Shown here: positions 48,532 to 58,499 of the stretch, piece after piece
Layout of the letters: every line of letters begins with the position of its first letter
Position numbering within the stretch: the first letter of the stretch is position 1
DNA from: Myxocyprinus asiaticus
Taxonomy: Eukaryota > Chordata > Actinopteri > Cypriniformes > Catostomidae
Length of the DNA stretch: 64,000 nt
Direction: 5' to 3'
Assembly (NCBI RefSeq): GCF_019703515.2
Contig: NC_059374.1
Coordinates: 20,702,595-20,766,594, forward strand
Position numbers and translations under genes: made by a program
Notes under the pieces: model-generated
Databases searched by the model: none
The model's input: the letters and a program-made list of their open reading frames with translations, nothing else
What the model was told of the DNA's origin: nothing

Positions 48532-48543
48532 GATACTGAATCA
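48443..48543 (-). CDS. arhgap32: arhgap32 first coding exon (start codon at 48531)
   Basis: The acceptor AG lies at 48545-48544. The exon opens with an in-frame TGA (48543-48541) four codons before the ATG at 48531, which fixes the start. The ATG context has A at -3 and G at +4, a strong Kozak match. It encodes residues 1-29 (starting MEACSGTV) and ends with two bases of codon 30 before a GTGAGT donor. Bases 48543-48532 are 5' UTR. Confidence 0.85.
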
Positions 48544-49065
48544 CTGCAACAGCTGCCTGTCTGTGAGGGGAGGGAGGGAAGAGAACGGGCTTCACTTTAA
48601 GATAAAGCTCCAACCTTGGCAAAGGATAAAGGCCCGTTAACACGCTCTGAGCTGTGGTATGCACATGTATGTCATGCATACTGGCATTGCATCAATATCT
48701 AAACCTTCACTATTTATTGTTTGTGTTTCATGACAATAACCGATATGCAGAAGCTATTTGAATTATTGTCTTATGTCTGTAATAATATAACGTGTTATGT
48801 ATGAGAGACTGGGATGTGTCAGTGTGTGAGCTGTGTAACTCATTTAATCTAGAAAACTGTGCACTATTTTGTCATGTCACCATTTAGAAAGGTCTGATCA
48901 TATAATGCTGCCTGTGATTGAGAGATACACATGAGAATCATGATTTTTTTTATGCTAAATCTGTCAAAATTAATTTTATGCATGGCAGATGTTAATTAAT
49001 TTTAATGTTAAAGCAAACTTATCAAGGTCTAATAGATATATCATACAGTACATGTTTGTGAATTG

Positions 49066-49068
<3 letters not shown>

Positions 49069-49151
<83 letters not shown>
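49069..49151. repeat. (AT)n(CA)n microsatellite
   Basis: AT run 49069-49124 followed by CA to about 49151, immediately left of the nested hAT-type stack. Confidence 0.95.
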
Positions 49152-49158
<7 letters not shown>

Positions 49159-49292
49159 ACCATGTGGTAACACTTTACAATAAGGTTCAACTTGTTAACA
49201 TTAGTAAATGCATTAGGTATAATGAACTAACAGTGAACAACATATTTTTTCCAGTATTTATTGATGTTAGTTAATTAAATGTATCAAAATAT

Positions 49293-50214
49293 TAGGGCTG
49301 GGTATTGATACAGATTTCCTGATTCGATTCCGATTCAAAAGCCCTCGATTTGATTCGATTCAGATCTCAATTCAATAATGATTCATATGGGTACATTTCT
49401 GTTACAATGTCCATTTTGATTACATATTAAAAAAAAATCTCTCTCTCAGCTAATGCTCTTAATTATAAAGGAACCTTTTAGCCAACCCTTCTAGGTACAA
49501 TTCGAAAGTATATATTAATTCTACAAATTATATTTTATCATTAGTTATTCATTAGAGTGGTCACATTTAACTTTTGAAAGATTTTCTAATTCAGTCTATT
49601 CCATCAATTAATGTTTTGCAAATTGCATATATTATGTTGCATATATATTTTTGCTACATGTTTATTGTTTGCATAATTACAAGTATTTACATTGATATGT
49701 AGTACATGTGCTAAATTTGTACTGTCTCTTTAAGACTACCGACATCAGACATGAGCACATATAACGAGAGAGAGGTTGTGCATGTTTTTTTAAGCTAACC
49801 CATGTGCAATTACAATTCAATCTTTCTTTTTTGTTGTTGTTGTTGTTAATCAACAACTGACTGTAAAGAACAGAAAAGGATATGAAAAGAGACATCATTC
49901 AAAGACATGGATCTGTGGATCTCTTCTTTGGACACACAGAACAAGTTAAACCAAACTTTTACTCTCAACACACAGTGCTAATAAGTACTTCTCCTTTATA
50001 CTACACAGTCAATGGTGAGTGAAATCTGAACATTTACCAGCCAGTTTTAAGTTGTATATTGCAAGATTTGGTGCATATCTGAGTGATTTACTTGCATTAT
50101 AGAGGGTTGCCACATAAAGTGAAAGGTCGATCTGGAGATTTAAGAATAGATATCGAGATCGTTCAAACGAAGATCCAAATTCATCGGAAAAATCTATATT
50201 TTTACCGAGCCCTA
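49293..50214. mobile_element. Nested hAT-type element inside 49166-50863
   Basis: Ends TAGGGCTGGGTATTGATACA and CCGAGCCCTA, flanked by CAAAATAT (49285-49292) and GAAAATAC (50215-50222), 6 of 8 matching. Interior GATTCGATTCCGATTC repeats. No transposase; a 73-codon ORF inside is not recognisable. Confidence 0.75.
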
Positions 50215-50260
50215 GAAAATACAATTGTTCATTGTTAATTCATGTTAGTTCATAGTGCAT

Positions 50261-50713
50261 TAAAGGTGCTGTAAGCGAATTTAGCCGTTCTACTTCCACG
50301 AGACTGAGCCGTTGAATTATCCACGCCCCCTCTTTCCAAAACCCAGTACTCCAAAGAAATGAGCTTTGAGACCGAGATCTTTCAGAAACGGTTGTCTAAA
50401 ACAACAGCAGCAAAATAGCGCCCTCAACTGACAACTGTTATGACCAACATGGCTTAAAAATGGCAGAAAATCTCAATAATTTGCTACTACTACAATACAA
50501 TGAGAACACGCAAAATGATTGACAGGTCGAAAGCGTCATTGTCCGCGGACACATTTTTATTTGCTGTTTACAGAGTCCAGTGCAGTCACAGAGACAGGCG
50601 CGATATCTTAAGACACTTATTTCATTAATATCTTTCAGGGAGTATGAACATTTTTTGCATACTTTTCCATTTAAAAAAAAAAAGAAAGAAAGAAAACGCT
50701 CATGGCACCTTTA
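50261..50713. repeat. MITE (TTAAAGGTGCTGTAAGCG ends) nested in 49166-50863
   Basis: Ends TAAAGGTGCTGTAAGCG and CGCTCATGGCACCTTTA are inverted. It is related to the shorter element at 19693-19903. Confidence 0.75.
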
Positions 50714-50871
50714 ACTAATGTTTGCGCATACAATCTATCATTTTGAAAATGCATTATTAGGCAAGATTAATAAGTGCTGTAAAAGAAGTGTTGTTAGTTG
50801 TTAATTCATATTAACTAATGTCAACTTATGTTAACAAATGCAACCTTACTGTACAGTGTTACCAACCATGT

Positions 50872-52654
50872 AAATTATATTAGCTAAAGATTTAGCTATG
50901 AATGACCCCTACCATTGGCAACTGTGTCACATGACCCCTTTCTTTTTTGAAAAGTCATATATTTATGGCTCTATAAATGCTTTCTTAAAAAAAAAAAAAA
51001 AAAAAAAATCAGTTTTACCTCTACTTCTCCTTGCCTAGAGGACCACTTACCTTAGTAAAATGTGTTACCTTAGTAAAATGTGTTATAGCTTACCTCATTC
51101 TCCCAAATGCAATGACATTGTGGATGGGGTGATTATTTATCACTACAATATCACTATTAAATCAATAAAGCTGGTATTATTTAATTCAAGCTAAAATCAG
51201 TTGGCTAAAGGGTGACTGTGAACCTTGACATACAAATGAACCAAAAGATCACTGGAAAGGACTGTGTGTGCCAAATCTTTCTACCTGAATGTTTAAACAA
51301 TCCCAATGGTGCATTACCGTTATGAATACAAGACTTATATAAGACTAACAATACCCATCATAGCCTAATCCATTAATAATTCAACTATGACGTATAAACA
51401 AAGGGAACTCTGAAATATTGGACCACACCCTCACTGCCAGTGTTTCACCACCTCAAATAGGGAAAACTCATTAAAACTGGACAAGAGGTTTATTTAATAA
51501 AGGAATTTTATGTATAAGGAACTTTGTCCTATTAGTTATTGAATGTCAGGTAGATGTGAACAGTTTGTTCTGAAGAATTATATGAATATGAAACAATATT
51601 ACTCTCACACTGCAGTCCTATTCTCGAAAGTGCTGACAGAGGGAAGTTTGATGTTGACTAAGCAAAGTGAACCCTCCCTGACAGGAAAGACAGCCCAATA
51701 CATGCATGCAGGCACCTGAGAGGGGTTAACGTCACCTTGAGATCATCTAAATTAATTTACATGGGTTTACTGTAAATGGCCACAACAAGTGAACTAATGA
51801 TGATGTAATTCTTCTGGTAACTTTTACATTATTTTTAATGAGGAATATAGCCTTAAAGCTGAAGTGTTACTTTTTCCAGTGTTAAAATGCTTTCTCTTAT
51901 CCCAGATTAATAAGCAGACACAACTATAAGTAAGCAATTCATAGGTTAATTTTCTCAAATACTGTAAACACTGTGTCTCTGTGGTGCTTTAAAAATTCCT
52001 GTGTTTGTTTAGAACGACCCGTTTAGACCCGCCCCGAACAACATTACTCAACCAATGTCAATTTAGGCTGTTGTTTATGTTTATTTAATATTCATAGCTA
52101 GAAAACAATGAAACCACACAAATAAAACCTCAAAAAAAAAAAAAAAAAAAAAACCTTTCAGGCCCTATTTTGTACCCTGTTCATGGAAAGTAGGTACCAT
52201 ATATCTAAAAGTGGCTGAAGCATAGACTAAAATGTATTTAATTATAGGGTCATTCTCAAAAAATGTTTGTCCGACATTGACATTTTCAATTCAGTTTCAA
52301 AAATGTATTTTACATCTTGGCATTATTTTTATTCATAAAGGACAACTTGACTGTTGTTCTTTATTGTATTATTGAATTTTGTTTAACTAATGTTGTAACA
52401 CCAGTGACCAATTCTCTTAAAAGATGCATTTTCTATGATAGTGTCAATAGCATCACAAAACATGCACCACTGATCAGACTAAAATCAATAAATCACACCA
52501 TAATTTTGTTTTCAATAAAAATCTTTCACATGAACATTAAACAATGTAACACCAATGGCATTTTTTAATTAACCATGTGAAAATAATTTAAACTAAAATG
52601 CAAATTAATAGCCTTACATTTTCAACATGGTGGGAAAATCACTGTATGCACATT
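50872..52654. other. Presumed arhgap32 first intron, no gene recognised
   Basis: A-tracts at 50985 and 52130. 51850-52170 may be a MITE (AAAGCTGAAGTGTTACTTTT, then GACCCGCCCCGAAC), but I cannot show a matching end. No coding signal. Confidence 0.35.
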
Positions 52655-53105
52655 TGAGCAGCCAGTGGTTAAATCCATGTCTATGGAAGCGATCCAATCG
52701 GTTTTGGGTGAGAACAGACCATAATGGAACTCCTTTTTCTCTATAAATCTTGATAGCAGTCTCCTTGGCGATCATGATTTCAGTGTCGATTACACTTCAG
52801 TGCAGTCCAGCTTGAAATCATGATCCTGCCTAGAGACTGCAATGGCAAGATGTACAGGTTTGTTCTTACCCAAAACTGACTGGATCGCTTCCGTAGACAC
52901 GGATTTAACCACTGGAGTCGTATGGATTACTTTTATTATGCCTTTGTGATATTTGGACCTTCAAAGTCCTGGCCACCGTTCACTTGCATTTTATGGACCT
53001 ACAGAAGACCTCTGCAGAAGAAAAAAAAATCATACACTTCTGGGATGGCTTGAGGGTGTGTAAATATAAGAGAATTTTCTTTTTTGGGGTGTACTATCCC
53101 TTTAA
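52655..53105. repeat. Palindromic MITE (right end CTATCCCTTTAA), long form
   Basis: The right end reads GGGGTGTACTATCCCTTTAA. Arms GGTTAAATCCATGTCTATGG and CCGTAGACACGGATTTAACC pair, as do GCGATCCAATCGG-type inner blocks. The left end is truncated. Confidence 0.75.
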
Positions 53106-53320
53106 TTACTTATTTATTTAGCTTTTTTTTTTTTAACACTTGTTAGGCCTTACAGCAGTGCTTGACCTGAGAAAACAAAATGAGTAAAAATAAACACACA
53201 AATGACTGTAAATGTCATAGTGGTATACCAGATGAAGGGGTCAAGGGTTTTTTCAGGCAGTTGTCAAATTATATATATATATATATATATTTACATACAT
53301 TTATATATATTGGAATAATC

Positions 53321-54494
53321 TACAGATTTTGCTCTTATGGAAGGAAATTGGTACTTTTATTCACCAAAGTGGCATTCAACTGATCACAATGTATAGTCAG
53401 GACATTAATAACGTGAAAAATTACAATTTGAAAAAAAATGTTCAGAACTTCTTAAACTACTTCAAAGAGTTCTCATCAAAAAATCCTCCACGTGCAGCAA
53501 TGACAGCTTTGCAGATCCTTGGCATTCTAGCTGTCAGTTTGTCCAGATACTCAGGTGATATTTCACCCCACGCTTCCTGTAGCACTTGCCATAGATGTGG
53601 CTGTCTTGTTGGGCACTTCTCACGCACCTTACAGTCTAGCTGATCCCACAAAAGCTCAATGGGGTTAAGATCCATAACACTCTTTTCCAATTATCTGTTG
53701 TCCAATGTCTGTGTTTCTTCGCCCACTCTAACCCTTTCTTTTTGTTTTTCTGTTTGAAAAGTGGCTTTTTCTTTGCAATTCTTCCCATAAGGCCTGCACC
53801 CCTGAGTCTTCTCTTTACTGTTGCACATGATACTGGTGTGGAGCAGGTAGAATTCAATGAAGCTGTCAGCTGAGGACATGTGAGGCATCTATTTCTCAAA
53901 CTATAATCTCTGATGTACTTATCCTCTTGTTTAGTTGTACATCTGGCCTTCCACATCTCTTTCTGTCCTTGTTAGAACCAGTTGTCCTTTGTCATTGAAG
54001 ACTGTAGCGTACACCTTTATATGAGATCTTCAGTTTTTTGGCAATTTCAAGCATTATATAGCTTTCATTCCTCAAAACAATGATTGACTGATGAGTTTCT
54101 AGAGAAAGCTGTTTCTTTTTTGCCATTTTTGAGCTAATATTGACCTTAAGACATGCCAGTCTATTGGATACTGTGGCAACTCAAAAACAAACACAAAGAC
54201 GATGTTAAGCTTCATTTATCGAATCAAACAGCTTTCAGCACTGTTTGATATAATGGCAAGTGATTTTCTAGTACCAAATTAGCAATTTAGCATGATTACA
54301 CAAGGATAAGGTGTTGGAGTGATGGCTGCTGGAAATGGGGCCTGTCTAGATTTGATCAAAAATGACTTTTTTCAAATAGTGATGGTGCTGTTTTTTACAT
54401 CAGTAATGTCCTGACTATACACTGTGATCAGTTGAATGCCACTTTGATGAATTAAAGTACCAATTTCCTTCTGAAGCAGCAAAATCTCTGTGTA
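53321..54494 (-). mobile_element. Tc1/mariner transposon, internally deleted
   Basis: Terminal inverted repeats of roughly 85-90 bp (53321-53408 and 54406-54494) share GGAAATTGGTACTTT and AGTGGCATTCAACTGATCAC. They enclose a broken transposase on the minus strand. Tc1-like elements usually span about 1.5-1.7 kb, so about a third is missing. Confidence 0.92.
53457..54126 (-). pseudogene. Tc1-like transposase pseudogene
   Basis: ATG at 54126 begins MAKKKQLSLETHQSIIVLRN, a helix-turn-helix start. Two stops and a frame change follow. The basic second helix-turn-helix (T-V-K-R-R-L-R-G-A-G-L) and K-K-P-L-F are readable at 53800-53740. The reading then jumps from N-W-K-R-V-L-W directly to L-N-P-I-E-L-L-W-D-Q-L-D. 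The deleted middle carries both catalytic aspartates of the DDE triad; only the Glu of NPIE remains. It cannot be active. Confidence 0.92.
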
Positions 54495-54497
54495 TGT

Positions 54498-54533
<36 letters not shown>
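54488..54533. repeat. (TG)n microsatellite at Tc1 edge
   Basis: TG-rich run abutting the right terminal repeat of the Tc1 copy. Confidence 0.9.
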
Positions 54534-54537
<4 letters not shown>

Positions 54538-55283
54538 CAATATAAACCATTTCATATTATTTAATAAAAGGTTAGGTTATAGAATGATGTCTTTTAGTTT
54601 TAAATGAGGTTTGTTGACGATTTTGAATTCTTTTTCATGACTGAAAAGTCAATGGACATGCTTGTCACCATATTTTGATAACGACATGTTGCTAAGGATA
54701 TGTGCCATATTTTATACTGTACAACTGCTGCATAGGATTCTGTGGAAGCTAATGGACATTGATGTGGTTGCTAAGCGACAGATTGTATTGAAATCCTCCA
54801 GGAATCAGTCAGTCAACTTGCATGTTTAGTATATATGAAGAGGAATGCTTGTGGAATAGGGTTTATTGACAGGAAATATTATTCTATGTAAATGTATGGG
54901 TTTAGTGTGTTTAATATAGAGGTTAATAAGTGGACCTTAAAATAAACCTAATAAGCTCTTTGTTGTCATGGGCAACAGTATGCGACTTCAGCACTTCCGG
55001 TCAGTCTTCAAAAGACTTTTTTTTTTTAAATCTCTAATCGAGCTGTCTGAGGTACAGATAGCGGCTCCGAAACTAGCTCTACATAAGTGTAGTGAAATGA
55101 ATGCAGTTGCAGCATTTAAGTCATTTATGTATTACAAAGATTATTAGACCACACCAAAAAGACGCAATGTAAGAGTAAACCTTAAACTAGTATATTCTTC
55201 CTTTGGATTTATCGAACTTATAATTTTTACAAGTACAGAATCTCCTTAAATGAAAAGAGGAAAGAACAATATGAATCACTCAC
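54534..55283. other. Presumed arhgap32 first intron, proximal part
   Basis: No repeat or ORF recognised. An oddly GC-richer patch lies at 55000-55090 (ACTTCCGGTC, GCGGCTCCGAAACTAGC). It could be regulatory, but nothing proves it. Confidence 0.3.
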
Positions 55284-55480
55284 CGATCTGCGATTGTTGC
55301 AGCTTTACAGCGTTACTCTCCAAATCAAATCTAAATCCAGAAACCGTTTCGCTTTATCCCGCTTGTATATATCCGTTATTATAGATGTGGATGAAAGGGG
55401 GGGTCAAACAAAAGCATCCTTCGTCATGTGTGTACATATGAGCTCTATGAATGAATGAGCTCGTTCTCTAGGCAGTACAC
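55284..55480 (-). promoter_or_regulatory. Candidate arhgap32 5' UTR exon and promoter
   Basis: A strong donor (CAGATCG then GTGAGTGATT) ends a possible non-coding exon at 55284 on the minus strand, in position to splice to the acceptor at 48544. A TATA-like ATATATAC lies at about 55374-55367, and repeats stop nearby. The extent to 55480 is a guess. No transcript data support it here, and other first exons are possible. Confidence 0.35.
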
Positions 55481-55889
55481 AGAAAAAGTTCTTTCTCTTG
55501 CATCACCTGATAAACTCAGTGCGTGTGTTTGGGGGTGTGGTCACGAGCAAGATGGATCTGGACTTCACCAAAACCTCGTTCAACCTGTCTCAACTTTGCA
55601 TTGGAATCAATGACTAATCATCACCACCACTATAATTGCCACATTATCTGACCAATTCGGGCGTTGTCCATGAGACTCGTGCCAGGACTTTGTTACAGTG
55701 TGCCTTTATCTATGTTAGTCATTCACTTTAGGAAAAAGGGCGTGTGAGTTGTTTTAGTTAAGGACTTTGCACCTATCTGGGTGGGAAAACATTTCCTTCA
55801 TGACAGCAGTCATTCGTGGCAAACCTTCCGTTAAAGGGGCAGTTCAGACCGAACGCTGCATGCTTTGCGCTAAACATGATGGGAGCATA

Positions 55890-56148
55890 TCTATGTTCCC
55901 AGGCTCCTATGTTCCCAAGGTCCTATATGTTCCCAGGGTCCTAAGTTCCCAAAGTCCTATATGTTCCCAGGGTCCTAAGTTCCCAAAGTCCTATATGTTC
56001 CCAGGGTTCTGAGTTCCCAAAGTCCTATATGTTCCCAGGGTCCTAAGTTCCCAAAGTCCTATATGTTCCCAGGGTCCTAAGTTCCGAAGGTCCTATGTTC
56101 CCAGGGTCCTAAGTTCCGAAGGTCCTATGTTCCCAGGGTCCTAAGTTC
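55890..56148. repeat. Minisatellite array, about 34-bp unit, forward
   Basis: About seven units built on TATGTTCCCAGGGTCCTAAG then TTCCCAAAGTCCTA. The last units shorten to about 32 bp with TTCCGAAGG. Confidence 0.92.
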
Positions 56149-56170
56149 CCCAGTTCAATATTCTGTTAAC

Positions 56171-56280
56171 ACACATTAACCTTCCTATTGTGTTCGGGTC
56201 AAATTTGACCCGTTTCAAGTTAAAAATATTTCATAAATATTATCCATATAATATTTATTTCATAAATATTAACCCTAACC
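56171..56280. repeat. Single piggyBac-type end-like sequence
   Basis: TTAACCTTCCTATTGTGTTC then GGGTCAAATTTGACCCGTTT, a palindromic end preceded by TTAA. No matching partner end is seen, so it is a relic or part of the spacer between the two arrays. AACCCTAACCC-like sequence follows. Confidence 0.45.
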
Positions 56281-56300
56281 CTTAAACCTAAACCTAACCC

Positions 56301-56662
56301 TACAAATCTGGGGAACATAGGACCCTAGGAACATAGAACCCTTTGCCATGTGTGCATTATGTGCCATATTAATATGGGGAACTTAGGACCCTGGGAACAT
56401 AGGATCCTATAAATGTGGGGAACATAGGACCCTGGGAACATAGAACCCTTTGCCATGTGTGCATTATGTGCCATATTAATATGGGGAACTTAGGACCCTG
56501 GGAACATAGGACCCTATAAATGTGGGGAACATAGGACCCTGGGAACATAGAACCCTTTGCCATGTGTGCATTATGTGCCATATTAATATGGGGAACTTAG
56601 GACCCTGGGAACATAGGACCCTATAAATGTGGGGAACATAGGACCCTGGGAACATAGGAATG
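56301..56662. repeat. Minisatellite array, about 107-bp unit, inverted relative to 55890-56148
   Basis: Three copies of a 107-bp unit (GCCATGTGTGCATTATGTGC at 56345, 56452 and 56559). Each has several GGGAACATAGGACCCT motifs, the reverse complement of the first array's AGGGTCCTATGTTCCC. ORFs across it are repetitive and not genes. Confidence 0.92.
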
Positions 56663-57470
56663 ACCCCAACATGCTAGACATAGCGCAATGAGCCGCGCTT
56701 TTAACAGAAGAAGTTGTTTTTAACCTGACATGGTGTCTAAAAAATGAGGCGCTCCTGCGCGAGATGCTGAAAATATATGGAAGGCAAAATGGGTCATAAT
56801 TCGCCACTTTCCAAAAGCCTTTCCTCCAAAAATGGCACATTTTATGGTGTTTTAGATGGAAAACCGGAGGTTTTGCTGCGTTTGGTTTTGAGAAGGCATA
56901 GATTTCCCATCTAAAACACTGTAAAATGCATCCTTTTTTGGAGGAAATGTGTTTGATTGGGGCGAATTATGATAGCGAGACATGGTCAAAGGTATCTGTC
57001 TAACCCATGTTTACATAGAACAACTGAAAATCAGTGGGGACAGATGCAAAAACTCAATCAGTGTGTGAAAGGCACTTATAGGTGCACTCAGTAATTTTTT
57101 CCTCATTAAAAAGTTGAACTTCTAAAGACATGAATTGTAATTTTGCAGTATATGGAGGAAATAATGACCACTCACATTAAAATGAAGACTCCAGTCATAT
57201 CAGTAACCTTATAAAAGCTGTTTTATTCTACATGGAGAGGGTCCGCGCATGAGGCCTGCCATGTTAGAATCACATGACCAGCCAAATACTACTCGCTTAT
57301 TCTCAGTAACTGTCCTGTTATTGGACACTTTCACTCATTGATTAAAGTAATCATGGCTGACTGTGAATACTAAATTTCTACAATGGCATCTGAAACTAAA
57401 AACTATTAATTTTAAATGATGCTGCATCCAAGCCGCTAGGTGTCAGTGTGAGTCCAAGATGAGACAAAGG
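56663..57470. other. Intergenic, with an inverted pair near 56800-56960
   Basis: Imperfectly inverted pieces AAAGCCTTTCCTCCAAAAAT / TTTTTTGGAGGAAATGTGTT and GATGGAAAACC / AGATTTCCCATCTAAAAC make a small foldback at 56800-56965. 57078-57100 carries GGTGCACTCAGTAATTTTTT, matching 41445 in reverse. No gene. Confidence 0.45.
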
Positions 57471-58126
57471 TACTGAGGGTATGTCTTAATCAGCTCCCTA
57501 TGTCATGAATCAATATATTGTGAAGATGAATTTGGGCACTGGCAAGGGTTCATCCACAGAACTTTGGGACACTTATAACTCATTTGATAACAACCTCATG
57601 CATTCAAGCACAGCTGTTAATAATCAGCATCATTGCTGTATAAATGACCCTATCGTTTATTTCCGTTGAAGATATTCAAACGTACAGTGTTATTATGAAA
57701 TTACAAATGACATTAAATAAAGAAATAAAAATATAAAAGAGTGTATTTGAAACCTACTTTTAACAACTTTAAAATTTAATTAAAATAGTGTTTCCCTTTC
57801 ATGGTCATTATGAATTAAAGACATTACAAACAACATCTCTTTAAAAGAGAAAATAAGGCTTTGACATCATATATTTACACTTGTGTCTGTCTTCTAACGA
57901 CTTGAGACACTTCAGAAGACGTGACGACATTTCCGGCAAGGGAACATATTGAGCAAAAACGCTCCGTTTTTTTTTTTTTTGTGTGTTATTTTGGTGCATT
58001 GTGGGATTTTTTCAGGGAGCTAAAGTTTCAGTGCCCTAGAACGATTTTACGATTGAGAAAGCCCCAGAAATGGCCGACTCCCTGATCAACTGAACTAGGG
58101 AGCTGTTTGTGACGCACCCTGAGCGC
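57471..58126. repeat. Probable MITE with CTGAGGGTRYGTC...CAGCTCCCTA ends
   Basis: Left TGAGGGTATGTCTTAATCAG then CTCCCTA; right, reversed, TCAGGGTGCGTCACAAACAG then CTCCCTA. About 650 bp with no ORF. Confidence 0.6.
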
Positions 58127-58499
58127 GCCTTTAATATGCTTTGCTGATTTACCTACTGATTTAAAATGACACAATAGTGGCCTCTAATGGTCAATGCCGG
58201 TACTTACGGTCAAAAGATCACTCGTACAGAAATAAACACACTCTTATATTTTTTTATTATATCAAAATACAAAAAGTTGTATGGGGTTATTACATGGACC
58301 AAAGCGTTGTAAAATGTCAACTTAATAGAGCTTGCCAAAATGTGCATATCTGGGCCTCTGGTGATGTAAACAATGCAATTTGGGCTGTTAAAGACAGCAC
58401 ACAGACATGTAACACCATATTTATCATTCCCAGGTCTGGTATCGATCTGTCAGGGACAATTGATTTGTCAGGGTAGCATATTCTTTTTGATTGGGGTTT

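Larger units (their letters stand above)
49166..50863. mobile_element. hAT-type element with perfect 8-bp duplication, host of two nested insertions
   Basis: Ends GGTAACACTTTACAATAAGG and CCTTACTGTACAGTGTTACC are inverted, flanked by identical AACCATGT (49158-49165; 50864-50871). After removing the two insertions, about 325 bp of its own sequence remain, rich in GTTAACATTAGT/ACTAATGTCAAC motifs. No transposase. Confidence 0.88.

Noticed and set aside
55890..56662. CRISPR-like regular repeats
   Set aside because: No unique spacers of constant length; the tandem units are contiguous, and the genome is eukaryotic.
55767..56840. ORFs with repeated C-S-Q-G-P-x-F-P or F-P-G-S-Y-V-P peptides
   Set aside because: Products of the minisatellite arrays, in several frames, without gene context.
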